The notes below the pieces were generated by a model. That model did not search any database. It was not told the origin of the DNA and saw only the letters and a list, made by a program, of their open reading frames with translations. Made by a program: the position numbers and the translations under genes. This document shows positions 16,017 through 25,068 of a stretch of 64,000 nt of DNA, in pieces (within the stretch, counting starts at the first letter, position 1; every line of letters begins with the position of its first letter). The DNA lies in the NCBI RefSeq assembly GCF_002846415.1, contig NZ_PJMX01000001.1:2604001-2668000 (forward strand), given 5' to 3'. Source of the stretch: Streptomyces sp. TLI_146 (GTDB lineage Bacteria; Actinomycetota; Actinomycetes; Streptomycetales; Streptomycetaceae).

Positions 16017-17228
16017 TCAGCAGTCGCAGCCGCAGTCACAGCAGTCGCACCCGTCACAGCACTGGCAGGCGTCGCAGCAATCGCAGCAGTCACAGTCGCA
16101 GTCGCGGCAGAAGCCTTCGTGCTTCTTCCGCGACCACGGGCCCTCGTACTCCTTGGCGCAGCACATCTGGCAGGTGCAGCAGAGCCCGGTGAAGACACCG
16201 CACCCCGCGAGGAATCCGCGCGGGGCGGGCGGCCTGGGGCCTTCGCCCTGCGGGGGCGAGCCGTACGGGTTGCCGGGCACGGGGGCGTACGGGCCGCCGG
16301 GCGGCGGCGACCCGTAGGGACCGGGCTGGTGGGAGCCGTGGGCAGCGGCATCGGCGTGGCCGTGGGCGCAGCCCGCCGTCCCGAAGGACCGGTCCACGGA
16401 CTGCTTCAGCTCGTGGGCGAGCAGGACGTGCGCCAGCCTGCCGTCGACGAAGTCGGCCTCGCGCAGCGCGAGCCGGATGCCGTGCACCGCGTCGTCGGCC
16501 AGCCGCCGGGCCTCGGTCAGATCGGTGCCGGTCGCCGTGAGCGGGTTCCAGGCGCCCGAGGCGGCGTCGGACGCCTGGTCCTCCACGGCGTCCAGGAGGT
16601 GCGCGAGCCGCCCGAAGAGGCGGCCCGCCTCGGCCAGCGGCTCGGCGTTGTGCGGCCGCCCGGCGAGTACGGCCGTGTGCGCGAAGGCCGCCGCGGTGGC
16701 CGTCTCGGTCGGCTCGGTGACCGTGAGCAGGGAGGTGCCGGGTCCCGCGAGCGCCTCGATCGCGGTCTGCCGGTCGACCGCGTCGACCAGGACCGCCGTG
16801 TCGAACCCGAGGGAGGCGCCGGTGCGGGCGCCCGCCCGGTCCCAGCTCGCGGCGACCTTGCGGGCCGCGAGCGCCACCGGCCTGCGCTTCAACAGGCCGT
16901 CCCGGTCGGCCACGTGGTCGCGGACCTTCGCCGAGGCCAGGACCAGCGAGACGGCCGCGGCGAGCCGGGCGCCCTCGCCCTGTGCGACCGGAGCCGTCCG
17001 CATCGCGCGCAGCGGGCAGGGCCCGGCGGTGCGCCTGCGTCCCGTACGGCTCTCGACCTGAGCCTCCGTCAGAACCGAGACGATCAGCCCGTCGTAGTTG
17101 GTCACGACCCGGGCGAGCTGCCCGTGGTCGGAGCGAAGTGCCAGGCAGAGGCCGCAGAGATGGGCCATCCACTCGGTCCGCAGGCCCTCGGTGAGCCGAT
17201 GCGAGCAGGGCCTGACGATTCCGAACAC
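16017..17228 (-). CDS. DUF5685 family protein with a Cys/Asp-rich C-terminal tail
   Basis: 403 residues from GTG 17228, with GGGGGAG upstream; an in-frame ATG further up is less likely because the family begins (M/V)FGIVRPC. The N-terminal 300 residues are helical with CxxC-type pairs (RPCSH, HLCGLCLAL, GPCPLRAM), as in DUF5685. A Pro/Gly/Tyr-rich linker follows, then GCGVFTGLCCTCQMCC. The last 27 residues alternate Cys and Asp and hold about 16 Cys. Such a tail should bind metal. Function is unknown. It converges with the binding-protein gene, 28 bases apart. Confidence 0.82.
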   Translation of the reverse strand: MFGIVRPCSHRLTEGLRTEWMAHLCGLCLALRSDHGQLARVVTNYDGLIVSVLTEAQVESRTGRRRTAGPCPLRAMRTAPVAQGEGARLAAAVSLVLASAKVRDHVADRDGLLKRRPVALAARKVAASWDRAGARTGASLGFDTAVLVDAVDRQTAIEALAGPGTSLLTVTEPTETATAAAFAHTAVLAGRPHNAEPLAEAGRLFGRLAHLLDAVEDQASDAASGAWNPLTATGTDLTEARRLADDAVHGIRLALREADFVDGRLAHVLLAHELKQSVDRSFGTAGCAHGHADAAAHGSHQPGPYGSPPPGGPYAPVPGNPYGSPPQGEGPRPPAPRGFLAGCGVFTGLCCTCQMCCAKEYEGPWSRKKHEGFCRDCDCDCCDCCDACQCCDGCDCCDCGCDC

Positions 17229-17540
17229 GACGCTCCCCCGGGTGCCGTGGGGCACTCCGCCCCACGCCTCGATCAACAGTGCGGCAGGCATCGTATCGAT
17301 CGATCCGTTCACCCGTACGCCTGCTCCATCACCCGCCTGGACGGAAGTTCATATTTTGTATCCGTTACCCGTCATACAGCGGAAGAAAGCTGACGATTCG
17401 CCACATCTTCTGCACCAGTCCCGTCACGAATCCCCTGCACGGCGGCTATCCACTTGGCGCGGTATCCGCATCATGGACGACCATAGGGGTGCGGAACGCG
17501 AGAAGTAGCTAGAAGAAGTCCGCTGTGAGAGGAGGCGTCC
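17229..17540. other. Divergent intergenic region, DUF5685 / sepF-like
   Basis: About 312 bases must carry promoters for both divergent genes. An AT-rich block (about 17349-17362, around ATATTTTGTATCC) is the lowest-GC stretch and the likeliest promoter core for the minus-strand gene. I see no operator-like repeat. Confidence 0.4.
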
Positions 17541-17975
17541 ATGGGATCGGTGCGCAAGGCGAGTGCCTGGCTGGGACTTGTCGAGGACAACGACGACCGC
17601 TACTACGACGACGAGTACACCGAGGAAGCCGCGTCCGGCGAAGCCTGGGTGACGGACCCGCGGGTGCGGGTGGCCTCCGACGCGGCCCAGGAGCAGGGCC
17701 GCCGGATCGCCACGGTCACGCCCGACGGCTTCCGTGACGCGCGCGGCATCGGCGAGCTCTTCCGCGAGGGCGTCCCGGTCATCGTGAACCTCACGTCCAT
17801 GGAGCCCGGTGACGCCAAGCGCGTCGTGGACTTCGCGGCCGGTCTGACGTTCGGGCTGCGCGGCTCCATCGAGCGCGTGGCGACGAGGGTCTTCCTACTG
17901 ACCCCCGCCGACACCCAGATCCTCAGCGGCGAGGCCGCGGGCCGCTCCACCGGCGGCTTCTTCAACCAGAGCTGA
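17541..17975 (+). CDS. SepF-family cell division protein paralogue
   Basis: 144 residues from ATG 17541 with GAGGAGG upstream. An N-terminal amphipathic segment ([12 protein letters not shown]) that should bind membrane is followed by an acidic, Tyr/Asp-rich linker. The SepF domain follows: [47 protein letters not shown]. SepF polymerises and tethers FtsZ to the membrane. The gene is alone here, not in the ylmD-ylmE-sepF-yggT division cluster, so it is probably one of the additional SepF-like proteins that streptomycetes carry rather than the main SepF. Confidence 0.88.
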   Translation: MGSVRKASAWLGLVEDNDDRYYDDEYTEEAASGEAWVTDPRVRVASDAAQEQGRRIATVTPDGFRDARGIGELFREGVPVIVNLTSMEPGDAKRVVDFAAGLTFGLRGSIERVATRVFLLTPADTQILSGEAAGRSTGGFFNQS

Positions 17976-18001
17976 GCCACCGGTGGTGCCCGGCCGGGGG
18001 T

Positions 18002-18019
18002 CCGGGGGTTGTCCCCCGG
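18002..18019. terminator. Stem-loop between convergent sepF-like and acyl-CoA dehydrogenase genes
   Basis: CCGGGGG-TTGT-CCCCCGG, a 7-bp GC stem with a 4-base loop. It can serve both convergent genes. Confidence 0.65.
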
Positions 18020-18067
18020 GAGATACCGCAACCAGAGCCGAGCAGGGTGCTCACCGGATCCCCGTTC

Positions 18068-19255
18068 CTAGCGGAACGCGTCGAGTCCGGTGAGCGCCTT
18101 GCCCAGCACCAGCTGGTGCATCTCCACGGTGCCCTCATAGGTGAGCACCGACTCCAGATTGGTGGCGTGCCGCATCACGGGGTACTCCAGCGAGATCCCG
18201 TTGGCCCCGAGGATCGTGCGCGAGGTGCGGCAGATCTCGATGGCCTCCCGTACGTTGTTGAGCTTTCCGAAGCTGACCTGCTCCGGACGGAGCCTGCCCG
18301 CGTCCATGCGCAGGCCCAGGTGATGGGCGAGCAGGACGCCCTTGTGGAGCTCCACCGCCATGTCGGCCAGCTTGGCCTGGGTGAGCTGGAAGCCGCCGAT
18401 GGGCCTGCCGAACTGCTCGCGGGTCTTCGCGTACTCCACCGCCGCCTCGAACGAGGCCCGGGCCGCGCCCATCGCTCCCCAGACGATGCCGTACCGCGCG
18501 TGCGAGAGGCAGCTCAGCGGGCCCTTGAGCCCGGTGACCCCCGGCAGCACCGCGTCGGCGGGCAGCCGCACCTCGTCCATGACCAGCTCGCTGGTGACCG
18601 ACGCCCGCAGCGACCACTTGTGCTTGATCTCGGGCGCCGAGAAGCCGGGGCTGTCGGTCGGTACGGCGAAGCCGCGAATCCCGTCGTCGGTCTGCGCCCA
18701 GACCACCGCGACCCCGGCGACCGAGCCGTTGGTGATCCACATCTTGCGCCCGTTGAGCACCCAGTCGGTGCCGTCCCGCTTCGCGTACGTACGCATCCCG
18801 GCCGGGTCGGAGCCGTGGTCGGGTTCGGTGAGGCCGAAGCAGCCGATGGTCTCGCCCGCCGCCATCGACGGCAGCCAGCGCTGCTTCTGCTCCTCGGAGC
18901 CGTACTTCCAGATCGCGTACATCGCGAGCGAGCCCTGGACCGAGACGAGCGAGCGGATGCCGGAGTCGGCGGCCTCCAGCTCCAGACAGGCCAGGCCGTA
19001 CTGGACGGCGGTGGCGCCCGCGCAGCCGTGGCCGGTGAGCGACATCCCGAGCGCGCCCAGGCCGCCGAGCTCCCGCGCGAGCTCGCGGACGGGCACCTGT
19101 CCGTCCTCGTACCACTGGGCGATGTGCGGCAGGACCCGGTCGGCGGCCCAGGAGCGGACGGTGTCGCGGATGGCGAGGTCGTCGTCGCTCAGCAGGTCGT
19201 CGATCCCGAGGGGGTCGGCCGGGTCGAAGGGGGGCAGCTTGGCGGGTGCGGACAT
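18068..19255 (-). CDS. Acyl-CoA dehydrogenase, glutaryl-CoA dehydrogenase-like
   Basis: 395 residues, the usual family length. FAD-binding and catalytic segments are present: CFGLTEPDHGSDPAGM, GRKMWITNGSVAGVAVVWAQ, KTREQFGRPIGGFQLTQAKLADM and the C-terminal TYEGTVEMHQLVLG, whose Glu is the proton-abstracting base at the glutaryl-CoA dehydrogenase/long-chain position. The best guess is oxidative decarboxylation of glutaryl-CoA to crotonyl-CoA in lysine/tryptophan breakdown, but a general short-chain acyl-CoA dehydrogenase cannot be excluded. It is transcribed alone; the upstream gap to the convergent end of the MFS gene is 134 bases. Confidence 0.87.
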   Translation of the reverse strand: MSAPAKLPPFDPADPLGIDDLLSDDDLAIRDTVRSWAADRVLPHIAQWYEDGQVPVRELARELGGLGALGMSLTGHGCAGATAVQYGLACLELEAADSGIRSLVSVQGSLAMYAIWKYGSEEQKQRWLPSMAAGETIGCFGLTEPDHGSDPAGMRTYAKRDGTDWVLNGRKMWITNGSVAGVAVVWAQTDDGIRGFAVPTDSPGFSAPEIKHKWSLRASVTSELVMDEVRLPADAVLPGVTGLKGPLSCLSHARYGIVWGAMGAARASFEAAVEYAKTREQFGRPIGGFQLTQAKLADMAVELHKGVLLAHHLGLRMDAGRLRPEQVSFGKLNNVREAIEICRTSRTILGANGISLEYPVMRHATNLESVLTYEGTVEMHQLVLGKALTGLDAFR

Positions 19256-19389
19256 GAGGATGCCTCCGGCGTCCCTGAGAACCTGTGCGGCTCAGCTAAA
19301 ACTAGCAGTGGTAGTTATTGCTGACCGCTGACGTTACGGCTCAGTGTGCCGCGCGTCCAGACCCGCCCGTCCGTGCGGGTCCCGCCCGT

Positions 19390-21048
19390 TCAGTGGCCGC
19401 CGGGCCCGGATCCCGCCGCCTCCGCGGCCGGAACACCCGCCGCCGCGGGGACCCTGACATGCGGCTCGGTCCGCTGCTCGGGCAGCCCGGGCGCGAGGCC
19501 GTCGTGCTGCGCCCCGCACTCCATCACCCGGGGCAGCCGCAGCGCGGCCAGCGCGCCGAGCACCAGCAGACCCGCGCTGACCAGCAGCGTCACATGCAGG
19601 CCGTGGACGAAGGAGTGCTGCGCGGCGCCGCGAAGGGCCGCGCCCGCCGGGCCGCCGAGGCGGTCCGCGAGGTCATAGGCCTCGCCCAGGGAGTTGGCCG
19701 CACCGGCCGAGGCCTCGTCCGGGACGCCGGGGACCGAGGCGACCCCGGGGGCGTAGGCCGCGTTCATCACGCTGCCGAGCAGGGCGATGCCCATGCCGGC
19801 GCCGAGCTGGTAGGAGGTCTCGCCGATGGCGGCGGCCCCGCCCGCGCAGTCGGCGGGCGCCTCGCTCAGCATCGATTCGTACGCCCCGAAGAGCGTCGTC
19901 TGAAGGCCGAAGCCCAGGACTATGAAGGCGCTGGTGAGCAGCAGCGGCCGGTCGTGCTGGCCCATCAGGACGAGCAGCAGCACGGCGGCGGCGGTCAGCG
20001 CGAAGCCGCAGCCGACCATGGTGCGCGGGCCGAGGCGGCGCAGGGTGTACGAGCCGGTGGCGCCCGCGGCCATCGCGGCGAAGGTGAGCGGGAGCAGCCG
20101 CAGACCGGTCTCCAGCGGGCTGAGCCCCAGGATCAGCTGGAGGTACTGCACGGCTATGAGCTCCAGGCCGACCAGCGCCAGCATGGCGAGGACGATGCAC
20201 CCCACCGAGGTGGAGAAGGTGGGCCGGGCGAACATCCGCATGTCGACCAGCGGATGGCGGCGCCGCTTCTGCCGCCGTACGAACAGGACGATCAGGGCGG
20301 TGCCGACGCACAGCGGCGCCAGGGTGAACAGGTCGAGGAGCCCGTGGCCGGCGCCCAGCCGCTTCACCCCGAGGACCAGCGTGATCACTCCGGCGGCGGC
20401 GGTCAGCGCACCGAGCACGTCCCACGGCCCGTCGGCACCGCCCTTCGACTCGGGCAGCAGTTTGCGGCCCAGCGGAAGTATCAGCGCCATCAGCGGGATG
20501 TTGATCAGGAAGACCGAGCCCCACCAGAAGTGCTGGACGAGGAAGCCGCCGAGCACCGGTCCGGTGGCGGCGCCTATCGCCGCGGTGGCGGTCCACACGC
20601 CGATGGCGGTGGCGCGTTCCCGGCGGTCCGGGAAGACCGCGCGCAGGATGGAGAGCGTGGCGGGCATGATCATTGCGCCGCCGACGCCGAGCAGCGCGCG
20701 GGCCACGATCAGCAGCTCGGCCGACCCGGCCAGGGCGGCCACGGCGGACGCGAGGCCGAAGATCCCGTAACCGAGCAGCAGCACCCGGCGGCGGCCGACA
20801 CGGTCGCCGAGGGTGCCGAAGAGGATGAGGAGGGCGGCGCAGACCAGCGGGTAGGCGTCGACGATCCACAGCAGCGCGGTGGCGCTGGGGCGCAGGTCCT
20901 CGGTGACCGAGGGGACGGCGACGTGCAGGACGGTCGCGTCCAGCGCGACGAGCAGCAGACTCACACAGAGGACGACGAGGACGACCCAGCGGTTGGCACC
21001 GCCGGCGGTCGCACGCGCGCGTGCGGCGTCCGTCATCGTTCCTGCCAT
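19390..21048 (-). CDS. DHA2-family MFS drug exporter
   Basis: 552 residues from ATG 21048, with GGAGG six bases upstream; longer in-frame extension to 21315 lacks a ribosome site. About 14 hydrophobic helices are seen. LDATVLHVAVPSVTEDL in helix 1, GRRRVLLLGYGIFG after helix 2, and GPVLGGFLVQHFWWGSVFLINIP (motif C, helix 5) define the 14-TM proton-driven drug:H+ antiporters. The C-terminal tail is hydrophilic and Pro/Ala-rich. No regulator is adjacent; a palindrome at 21331-21349 upstream may be its operator. The substrate is unknown. Confidence 0.92.
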   Translation of the reverse strand: MAGTMTDAARARATAGGANRWVVLVVLCVSLLLVALDATVLHVAVPSVTEDLRPSATALLWIVDAYPLVCAALLILFGTLGDRVGRRRVLLLGYGIFGLASAVAALAGSAELLIVARALLGVGGAMIMPATLSILRAVFPDRRERATAIGVWTATAAIGAATGPVLGGFLVQHFWWGSVFLINIPLMALILPLGRKLLPESKGGADGPWDVLGALTAAAGVITLVLGVKRLGAGHGLLDLFTLAPLCVGTALIVLFVRRQKRRRHPLVDMRMFARPTFSTSVGCIVLAMLALVGLELIAVQYLQLILGLSPLETGLRLLPLTFAAMAAGATGSYTLRRLGPRTMVGCGFALTAAAVLLLVLMGQHDRPLLLTSAFIVLGFGLQTTLFGAYESMLSEAPADCAGGAAAIGETSYQLGAGMGIALLGSVMNAAYAPGVASVPGVPDEASAGAANSLGEAYDLADRLGGPAGAALRGAAQHSFVHGLHVTLLVSAGLLVLGALAALRLPRVMECGAQHDGLAPGLPEQRTEPHVRVPAAAGVPAAEAAGSGPGGH

Positions 21049-21574
21049 GTGTGTACCTCCTGTACGGCGGCCCCTGCCGGGGTCCCGGGACGCGCCGGCC
21101 TCGCGGTGACGCGTCGTCCCCCGCTCTCGGCGGACCCTGGACCTGCGGTGGTCTGGGCGGGCCCGGCATCGACGAGCGAGTGATTCGTCAGCGTACGCGA
21201 GTTCCAGCCAGCGACACGTGGTGCACCTCTCACCCCTTTGGGCGCACCCTGTGGCGTGCGCCACATCGGGCGAAGTGTGCGCACCGGCACCCCGGGGCAT
21301 TAATGATCTTGGCACGCCGTGTCGGTGAATCCTGGCACCCGGTGCCAGGCCCGGTGACTGAACGGTGAATTCCGACCCGCTTCCCGGAGAATCCGTTCAG
21401 CGGATTCAAAGAGCCGTTCCCGGCCGCCCCGCGGCGGAATAGATTCCAAGGTCATCCACGCATTTCCCAGGGCCGGGAATAAACCGTGACGTGAGACATA
21501 CTCCACATCACATCGTCATCACAAACCCGCCGGATCGGCCTGGGCCCTCACTCACTCGCTGTAACGTCGATTGA
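21049..21574. other. Divergent intergenic region, MFS / PAP2
   Basis: About 526 bases with no convincing gene. The most striking element is the perfect palindrome CCTGGCACC-C-GGTGCCAGG at 21331-21349. Close to the PAP2 gene there is a -10-like TAACGT (21562-21567). Confidence 0.5.
21331..21349. promoter_or_regulatory. Perfect 19-bp palindrome, candidate operator
   Basis: Nine-base arms around a single C: CCTGGCACC and GGTGCCAGG. It lies about 280 bases before the MFS exporter start and 225 before PAP2. It is suited to a dimeric repressor, but no candidate regulator is next to it. Confidence 0.45.
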
Positions 21575-22573
21575 GTGCGTACCGACCGAATCTTCGCCCG
21601 TCTGGACCGGGAGCCCGAGCCGCCGAAGATAGCGATCCCGCGGATGAGCCGTCATCGCGTGATCCTCTTCAGCGCGACGATGGCGTTCTACGTCGCCATC
21701 GTCGTCGCCGTGCTCGCCTCGTCCTGGCTCGTCGAGCTGGACTGGAAGGTCATGCTGTTCCGGCCCTACGAGCAGTGGCCGCAGATGCACGCCTTCCTCG
21801 ACTACTTCGTGGTCCTGGGCCAGCGCGGCCCCACGGCGGTGATGGTCGCGGCCTGGCTGGGCTGGAGATCCTGGCGGCAGCACACCCTGCGCCCGCTGCT
21901 CGCGCTGGGCGCCTCGCTGCTGCTCCTGAACATCACGGTCGGCGCGGTCAAGCTGGGCCTGGGCCGCCTCGGCCCGCACTACGCGACGGAGATCGGCTCG
22001 GCCGAACTGTTCGCGGGCGGCGACATATTCCCCTCCGGCCACACCGCCAACGCGGTCGTGACCTGGGGCATCCTCGCCTATCTGGCCACCACTCCGCGGG
22101 CCCGGCGCTGGCTGTCGGTCATCTCGGCCGTGGTCGCCCTGGGCGTCGGCGCCACCACCGTCTACCTCGGCACCCACTGGGTGAGCGACGTGCTCCTCGG
22201 CTGGGCGGCCGGGCTGCTGATCCTGCTGGCGCTGCCCTGGTGCGAGCCGCTGATCGCCCGCGCCGAGGCGCTGGTCTTCGCCCTGCGGGCCAAGTGGCGC
22301 GCACGCGGAACAGCCGCCCCCGCACTGCCCGTTCCGGCCGGTGCGCTGCCCGGCGTGTTCGCCCAGCGCACCGCGAGCGAGGACGACGCCCCCGTGCGCG
22401 AGCCGGTGGGAGCCGGCAGCGGCGGGCGCGCGACCGGGTCCCGGGGCGCCGCCCGCCCGCCGGGCGCCGGTCCCCGCCCCGAGCGCCCGCCGGTGCCCCC
22501 GGCGGCCAGCAGGCGCCCGCAGCACCCCGAGCGCGCCCCGCGCCCGGCGCCGGCCCGCCCCCTCGGCGGCTGA
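21575..22573 (+). CDS. PAP2-family membrane phosphatase, partly degenerate motifs
   Basis: 332 residues from GTG 21575. There is no ribosome site, but TAACGT seven bases upstream fits a -10 box, so the message may be leaderless. Six hydrophobic segments form the PAP2 core and a Pro/Ala/Arg tail of about 90 residues is cytoplasmic. Motif 2 (DIFPSGHTAN) and the His/Asp of motif 3 (VYLGTHWVSDVLLG) are present. The Arg of motif 3 is replaced by Thr, and motif 1 reads KLGLGRLGP instead of K-x6-R-P. Lipid phosphatase activity is therefore probable but not certain. Confidence 0.85.
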   Translation: MRTDRIFARLDREPEPPKIAIPRMSRHRVILFSATMAFYVAIVVAVLASSWLVELDWKVMLFRPYEQWPQMHAFLDYFVVLGQRGPTAVMVAAWLGWRSWRQHTLRPLLALGASLLLLNITVGAVKLGLGRLGPHYATEIGSAELFAGGDIFPSGHTANAVVTWGILAYLATTPRARRWLSVISAVVALGVGATTVYLGTHWVSDVLLGWAAGLLILLALPWCEPLIARAEALVFALRAKWRARGTAAPALPVPAGALPGVFAQRTASEDDAPVREPVGAGSGGRATGSRGAARPPGAGPRPERPPVPPAASRRPQHPERAPRPAPARPLGG

Positions 22574-22621
22574 ACGCCCCTTCCAGGCAGCGGGGAACGG
22601 TACGCACAACCACCCCCGCAA

Positions 22622-22667
22622 GGCGAAGGCCCCGCCCACTCCACTCGGAGCGGCCGGGGCCTTCGCC
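22622..22667. terminator. Bidirectional terminator between PAP2 and I78 genes
   Basis: Thirteen-base perfect arms, GGCGAAGGCCCCG (22622-22634) and CGGGGCCTTCGCC (22655-22667), with a 20-base loop, between convergent genes. Confidence 0.85.
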
Positions 22668-22682
22668 GTACAGGAACGCGGT

Positions 22683-22898
22683 TCAGCCGCGCCAGCAGCG
22701 GATCACCGTGCCGTCGGCCACCTCGAAGTTCAGCCGCCCTTCCAGGTACTCCATGGTGATGATCGAGCCAGGGGCGAGCGACCTCACGGTGGTCCAGCCA
22801 CGCGCGCGTGCCAGCCGCTCGGCGGCCTCACCGGCCAGTCCCACATAGGCGTCGGGAGCGTCGTCGGGCTGTGCGGAGGGGGTCGGTATGGGTGCCAT
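22683..22898 (-). CDS. I78-family (potato inhibitor I-like) peptidase inhibitor
   Basis: 71 residues from ATG 22898, with GGTGG five bases upstream; GTG 22907 is an alternative. YVGLAGEAAERLARARGWTTVR, then ITMEYLEGRLNFEVADGTVIRCW, is the I78/YpeC pattern: a helix, then two strands bearing the binding loop and the closing R-x-W. There is no signal peptide, so it should act inside the cell. It is alone and convergent with PAP2. Confidence 0.82.
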   Translation of the reverse strand: MAPIPTPSAQPDDAPDAYVGLAGEAAERLARARGWTTVRSLAPGSIITMEYLEGRLNFEVADGTVIRCWRG

Positions 22899-23361
22899 AC
22901 CGGCCACCGTAGGCGCCCCGGGGCGGTGACGGAAGCCGGGGCCCCTGCCCTGCCGCTGTCCGCACCACGTCCCCCGCCGGTCACACTTGTGTCACAGGAT
23001 CATGAGCGGTGTTTACCTCGAACTTGGTCACTCGTACGGGGAGTTCCGGACCGGCCGCCCGGAAATCGCACAGCCGCCGACAGGCCGTTCGGAGCCCTTT
23101 AAGAATTCCCCGGGGAGCGCGCCCGAAACACCCGTCAGAATTTCCCGGCAGGCCCTCCGCGTGGGGAATTGACGGGCCATAGGGAATTCACGGCATCCTT
23201 ACACGATCCGCACCGACGACGGTTCCGCTTCGCCGTCGGCTGCGTCCGGCGCGTTGGCTCGTATGCGCCTATCCCGGTCGGGTACGCACCCTGTCGGACC
23301 GGGTACCTGCGCGAGCATCATGGCTACCGGCCTGATGCCTGACACCTGAGTGGGGGCGGCG
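22899..23361. other. Intergenic region upstream of ctaD
   Basis: About 460 bases, comparatively AT-rich, with several GAATT-containing stretches between 23100 and 23190. I found no gene or clean inverted repeat; it presumably holds the promoter of the oxidase gene and that of the divergent I78 gene. Confidence 0.4.
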
Positions 23362-25068
23362 ATGGGTACGGAGACGGCGACCGCGGAAGCGGGACCACAC
23401 GAGGCCCGGCAGTCGGGCCGGGTGATCGTGGACTGGCTGACCACCACGGACCACAAGAAGATCGGGCATCTCTACCTGGTCACGTCGTTCGCGTTCTTCC
23501 TGATCGCCGGGCTGATGGCCATGTTCATGCGGGCCGAGCTGGCCCGCCCCGGCCTGCAGATCATGTCGAACAACGACTTCAACCAGATGTTCACCATGCA
23601 CGGCACGATCATGCTGCTGCTCTTCGCCACCCCCACCTTCGCGGGCTTCGCCAACGAGATCATGCCGCTCCAGATCGGCGCCCCCGACGTGGCGTTCCCC
23701 CGGCTCAACATGCTGGCGTACTGGCTGTTCCTGTTCGGCGGCCTCATCGTCCTCGGCTCGCTGCTGGTGCCCGGGGGCCCCGCCGCCTTCGGCTGGTTCG
23801 CCTACGCGCCGCTCAACTCCGCGACCCGCTCCCCCGGCATCGGCGCCGACCTGTGGATCATGGGGCTCGCGCTCTCCGGGTTCGGGACGATCCTGGGCGC
23901 GGTGAACTTCCTGACCACCATCATCGGGATGCGCGCGCCCGGCATGACGATGTTCCGGATGCCGATCTTCACCTGGAACGTGCTGTTCACCTCGATCCTG
24001 GTGCTGCTCGCCTTCCCGGTGCTCGCGGCGGCGCTGCTGGTCCTGGAGGCGGACCGCAGGTTCGGATCGGTGGTCTTCGAACCGCAGTGGGGAGGCGCGC
24101 TGCTGTGGCAGCACCTCTTCTGGTTCTTCGGCCATCCCGAGGTCTACATCATCGCGCTGCCGTTCTTCGGCATCATCACGGAGATCATCCCGGTCTTCGC
24201 GCGCAAGCCGATCTTCGGCTATCTCACCCTGGTCGGCGCCACCATGTGCATCACCGGACTGTCGATCGTGGTGTGGGCGCACCACATGTTCGCCACGGGA
24301 GCGGTGCTGCTGCCGTTCTTCTCCTTCATGTCGTTCCTGATCGCGGTGCCGACCGGGGTGAAGTTCTTCAACTGGACGGGCACGATGCTGCGCGGCTCGC
24401 TCAGCTTCGAGACACCGATGCTCTGGGCCGTGGGCTTCCTGATCAGCTTCCTCTTCGGCGGCCTCACCGGCGTCATCCTCGCCTCGCCGCCGCTCGACTT
24501 CCACGTCACCGACTCGTACTTCGTGGTGGCCCACTTCCACTACGTCGTCTTCGGCACGGTCGTCTTCGCCACCTTCGGCGGCTTCTACTTCTGGTGGCCC
24601 AAGTTCACCGGGAAGATGCTCGACGAACGGCTAGGGAAGATCCACTTCTGGACGCTCTTCGTGGGCTTCCACACCACGTTCCTGGTCCAGCACTGGCTGG
24701 GCGCCGAGGGCATGCCCCGCCGGTACGCGGACTATCTGGCCGCCGACGGCTTCACCGCCCTCAACACCATCTCCTCCATCGGCGCCTTCCTGCTCGGCAT
24801 GTCCACGCTCCCGTTCCTCTACAACGTCTGGAAGACGTCGAAGTACGGGACGAAGGTGGAGGTCGACGACCCCTGGGGGTTCGGGCGCTCGCTGGAGTGG
24901 GCGACCTCCTGCCCGCCGCCGCGCCACAACTTCGTGACCATCCCCCGCATCCGCACCGAGTCGCCCGCCTTCGACCTGCACCACCCGGAGTTCGCGCCGT
25001 TCCGCGACGACCTGGTGCCGGCCGAGCCGAGGGAGAAGGAGCCGCAGAGCGACGCTCAGGGCCGGTAG
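23362..25068 (+). CDS. ctaD: Cytochrome c oxidase subunit I (aa3 type)
   Basis: 568 residues from ATG 23362; an in-frame GTG 12 bases earlier is possible. Twelve membrane helices are evident. Heme-copper ligands are visible: HGTIMLLLF (low-spin heme His), [10 protein letters not shown] (CuB His and crosslinked Tyr), WAHHMFATG (CuB His pair) and [11 protein letters not shown] (heme a3/a His). The K and D channel residues lie in the expected helices. No ctaC, ctaE or ctaF is nearby, so this is an isolated subunit I, probably a second copy besides the main cta operon. Its end overlaps the convergent binding-protein gene by 13 bases. Confidence 0.93.
   Translation: MGTETATAEAGPHEARQSGRVIVDWLTTTDHKKIGHLYLVTSFAFFLIAGLMAMFMRAELARPGLQIMSNNDFNQMFTMHGTIMLLLFATPTFAGFANEIMPLQIGAPDVAFPRLNMLAYWLFLFGGLIVLGSLLVPGGPAAFGWFAYAPLNSATRSPGIGADLWIMGLALSGFGTILGAVNFLTTIIGMRAPGMTMFRMPIFTWNVLFTSILVLLAFPVLAAALLVLEADRRFGSVVFEPQWGGALLWQHLFWFFGHPEVYIIALPFFGIITEIIPVFARKPIFGYLTLVGATMCITGLSIVVWAHHMFATGAVLLPFFSFMSFLIAVPTGVKFFNWTGTMLRGSLSFETPMLWAVGFLISFLFGGLTGVILASPPLDFHVTDSYFVVAHFHYVVFGTVVFATFGGFYFWWPKFTGKMLDERLGKIHFWTLFVGFHTTFLVQHWLGAEGMPRRYADYLAADGFTALNTISSIGAFLLGMSTLPFLYNVWKTSKYGTKVEVDDPWGFGRSLEWATSCPPPRHNFVTIPRIRTESPAFDLHHPEFAPFRDDLVPAEPREKEPQSDAQGR

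Noticed and set aside
16017..16110. Short tandem repeats suggestive of a CRISPR or satellite
   Set aside because: The CAGTCG/CAGTCA repetition is simply the Cys/Asp codon run of the DUF5685 tail; there are no spacers.
21300..21506. Small open frame upstream of the MFS gene
   Set aside because: No ribosome site, no codon bias and no recognisable sequence; it spans the palindrome and is treated as control region.
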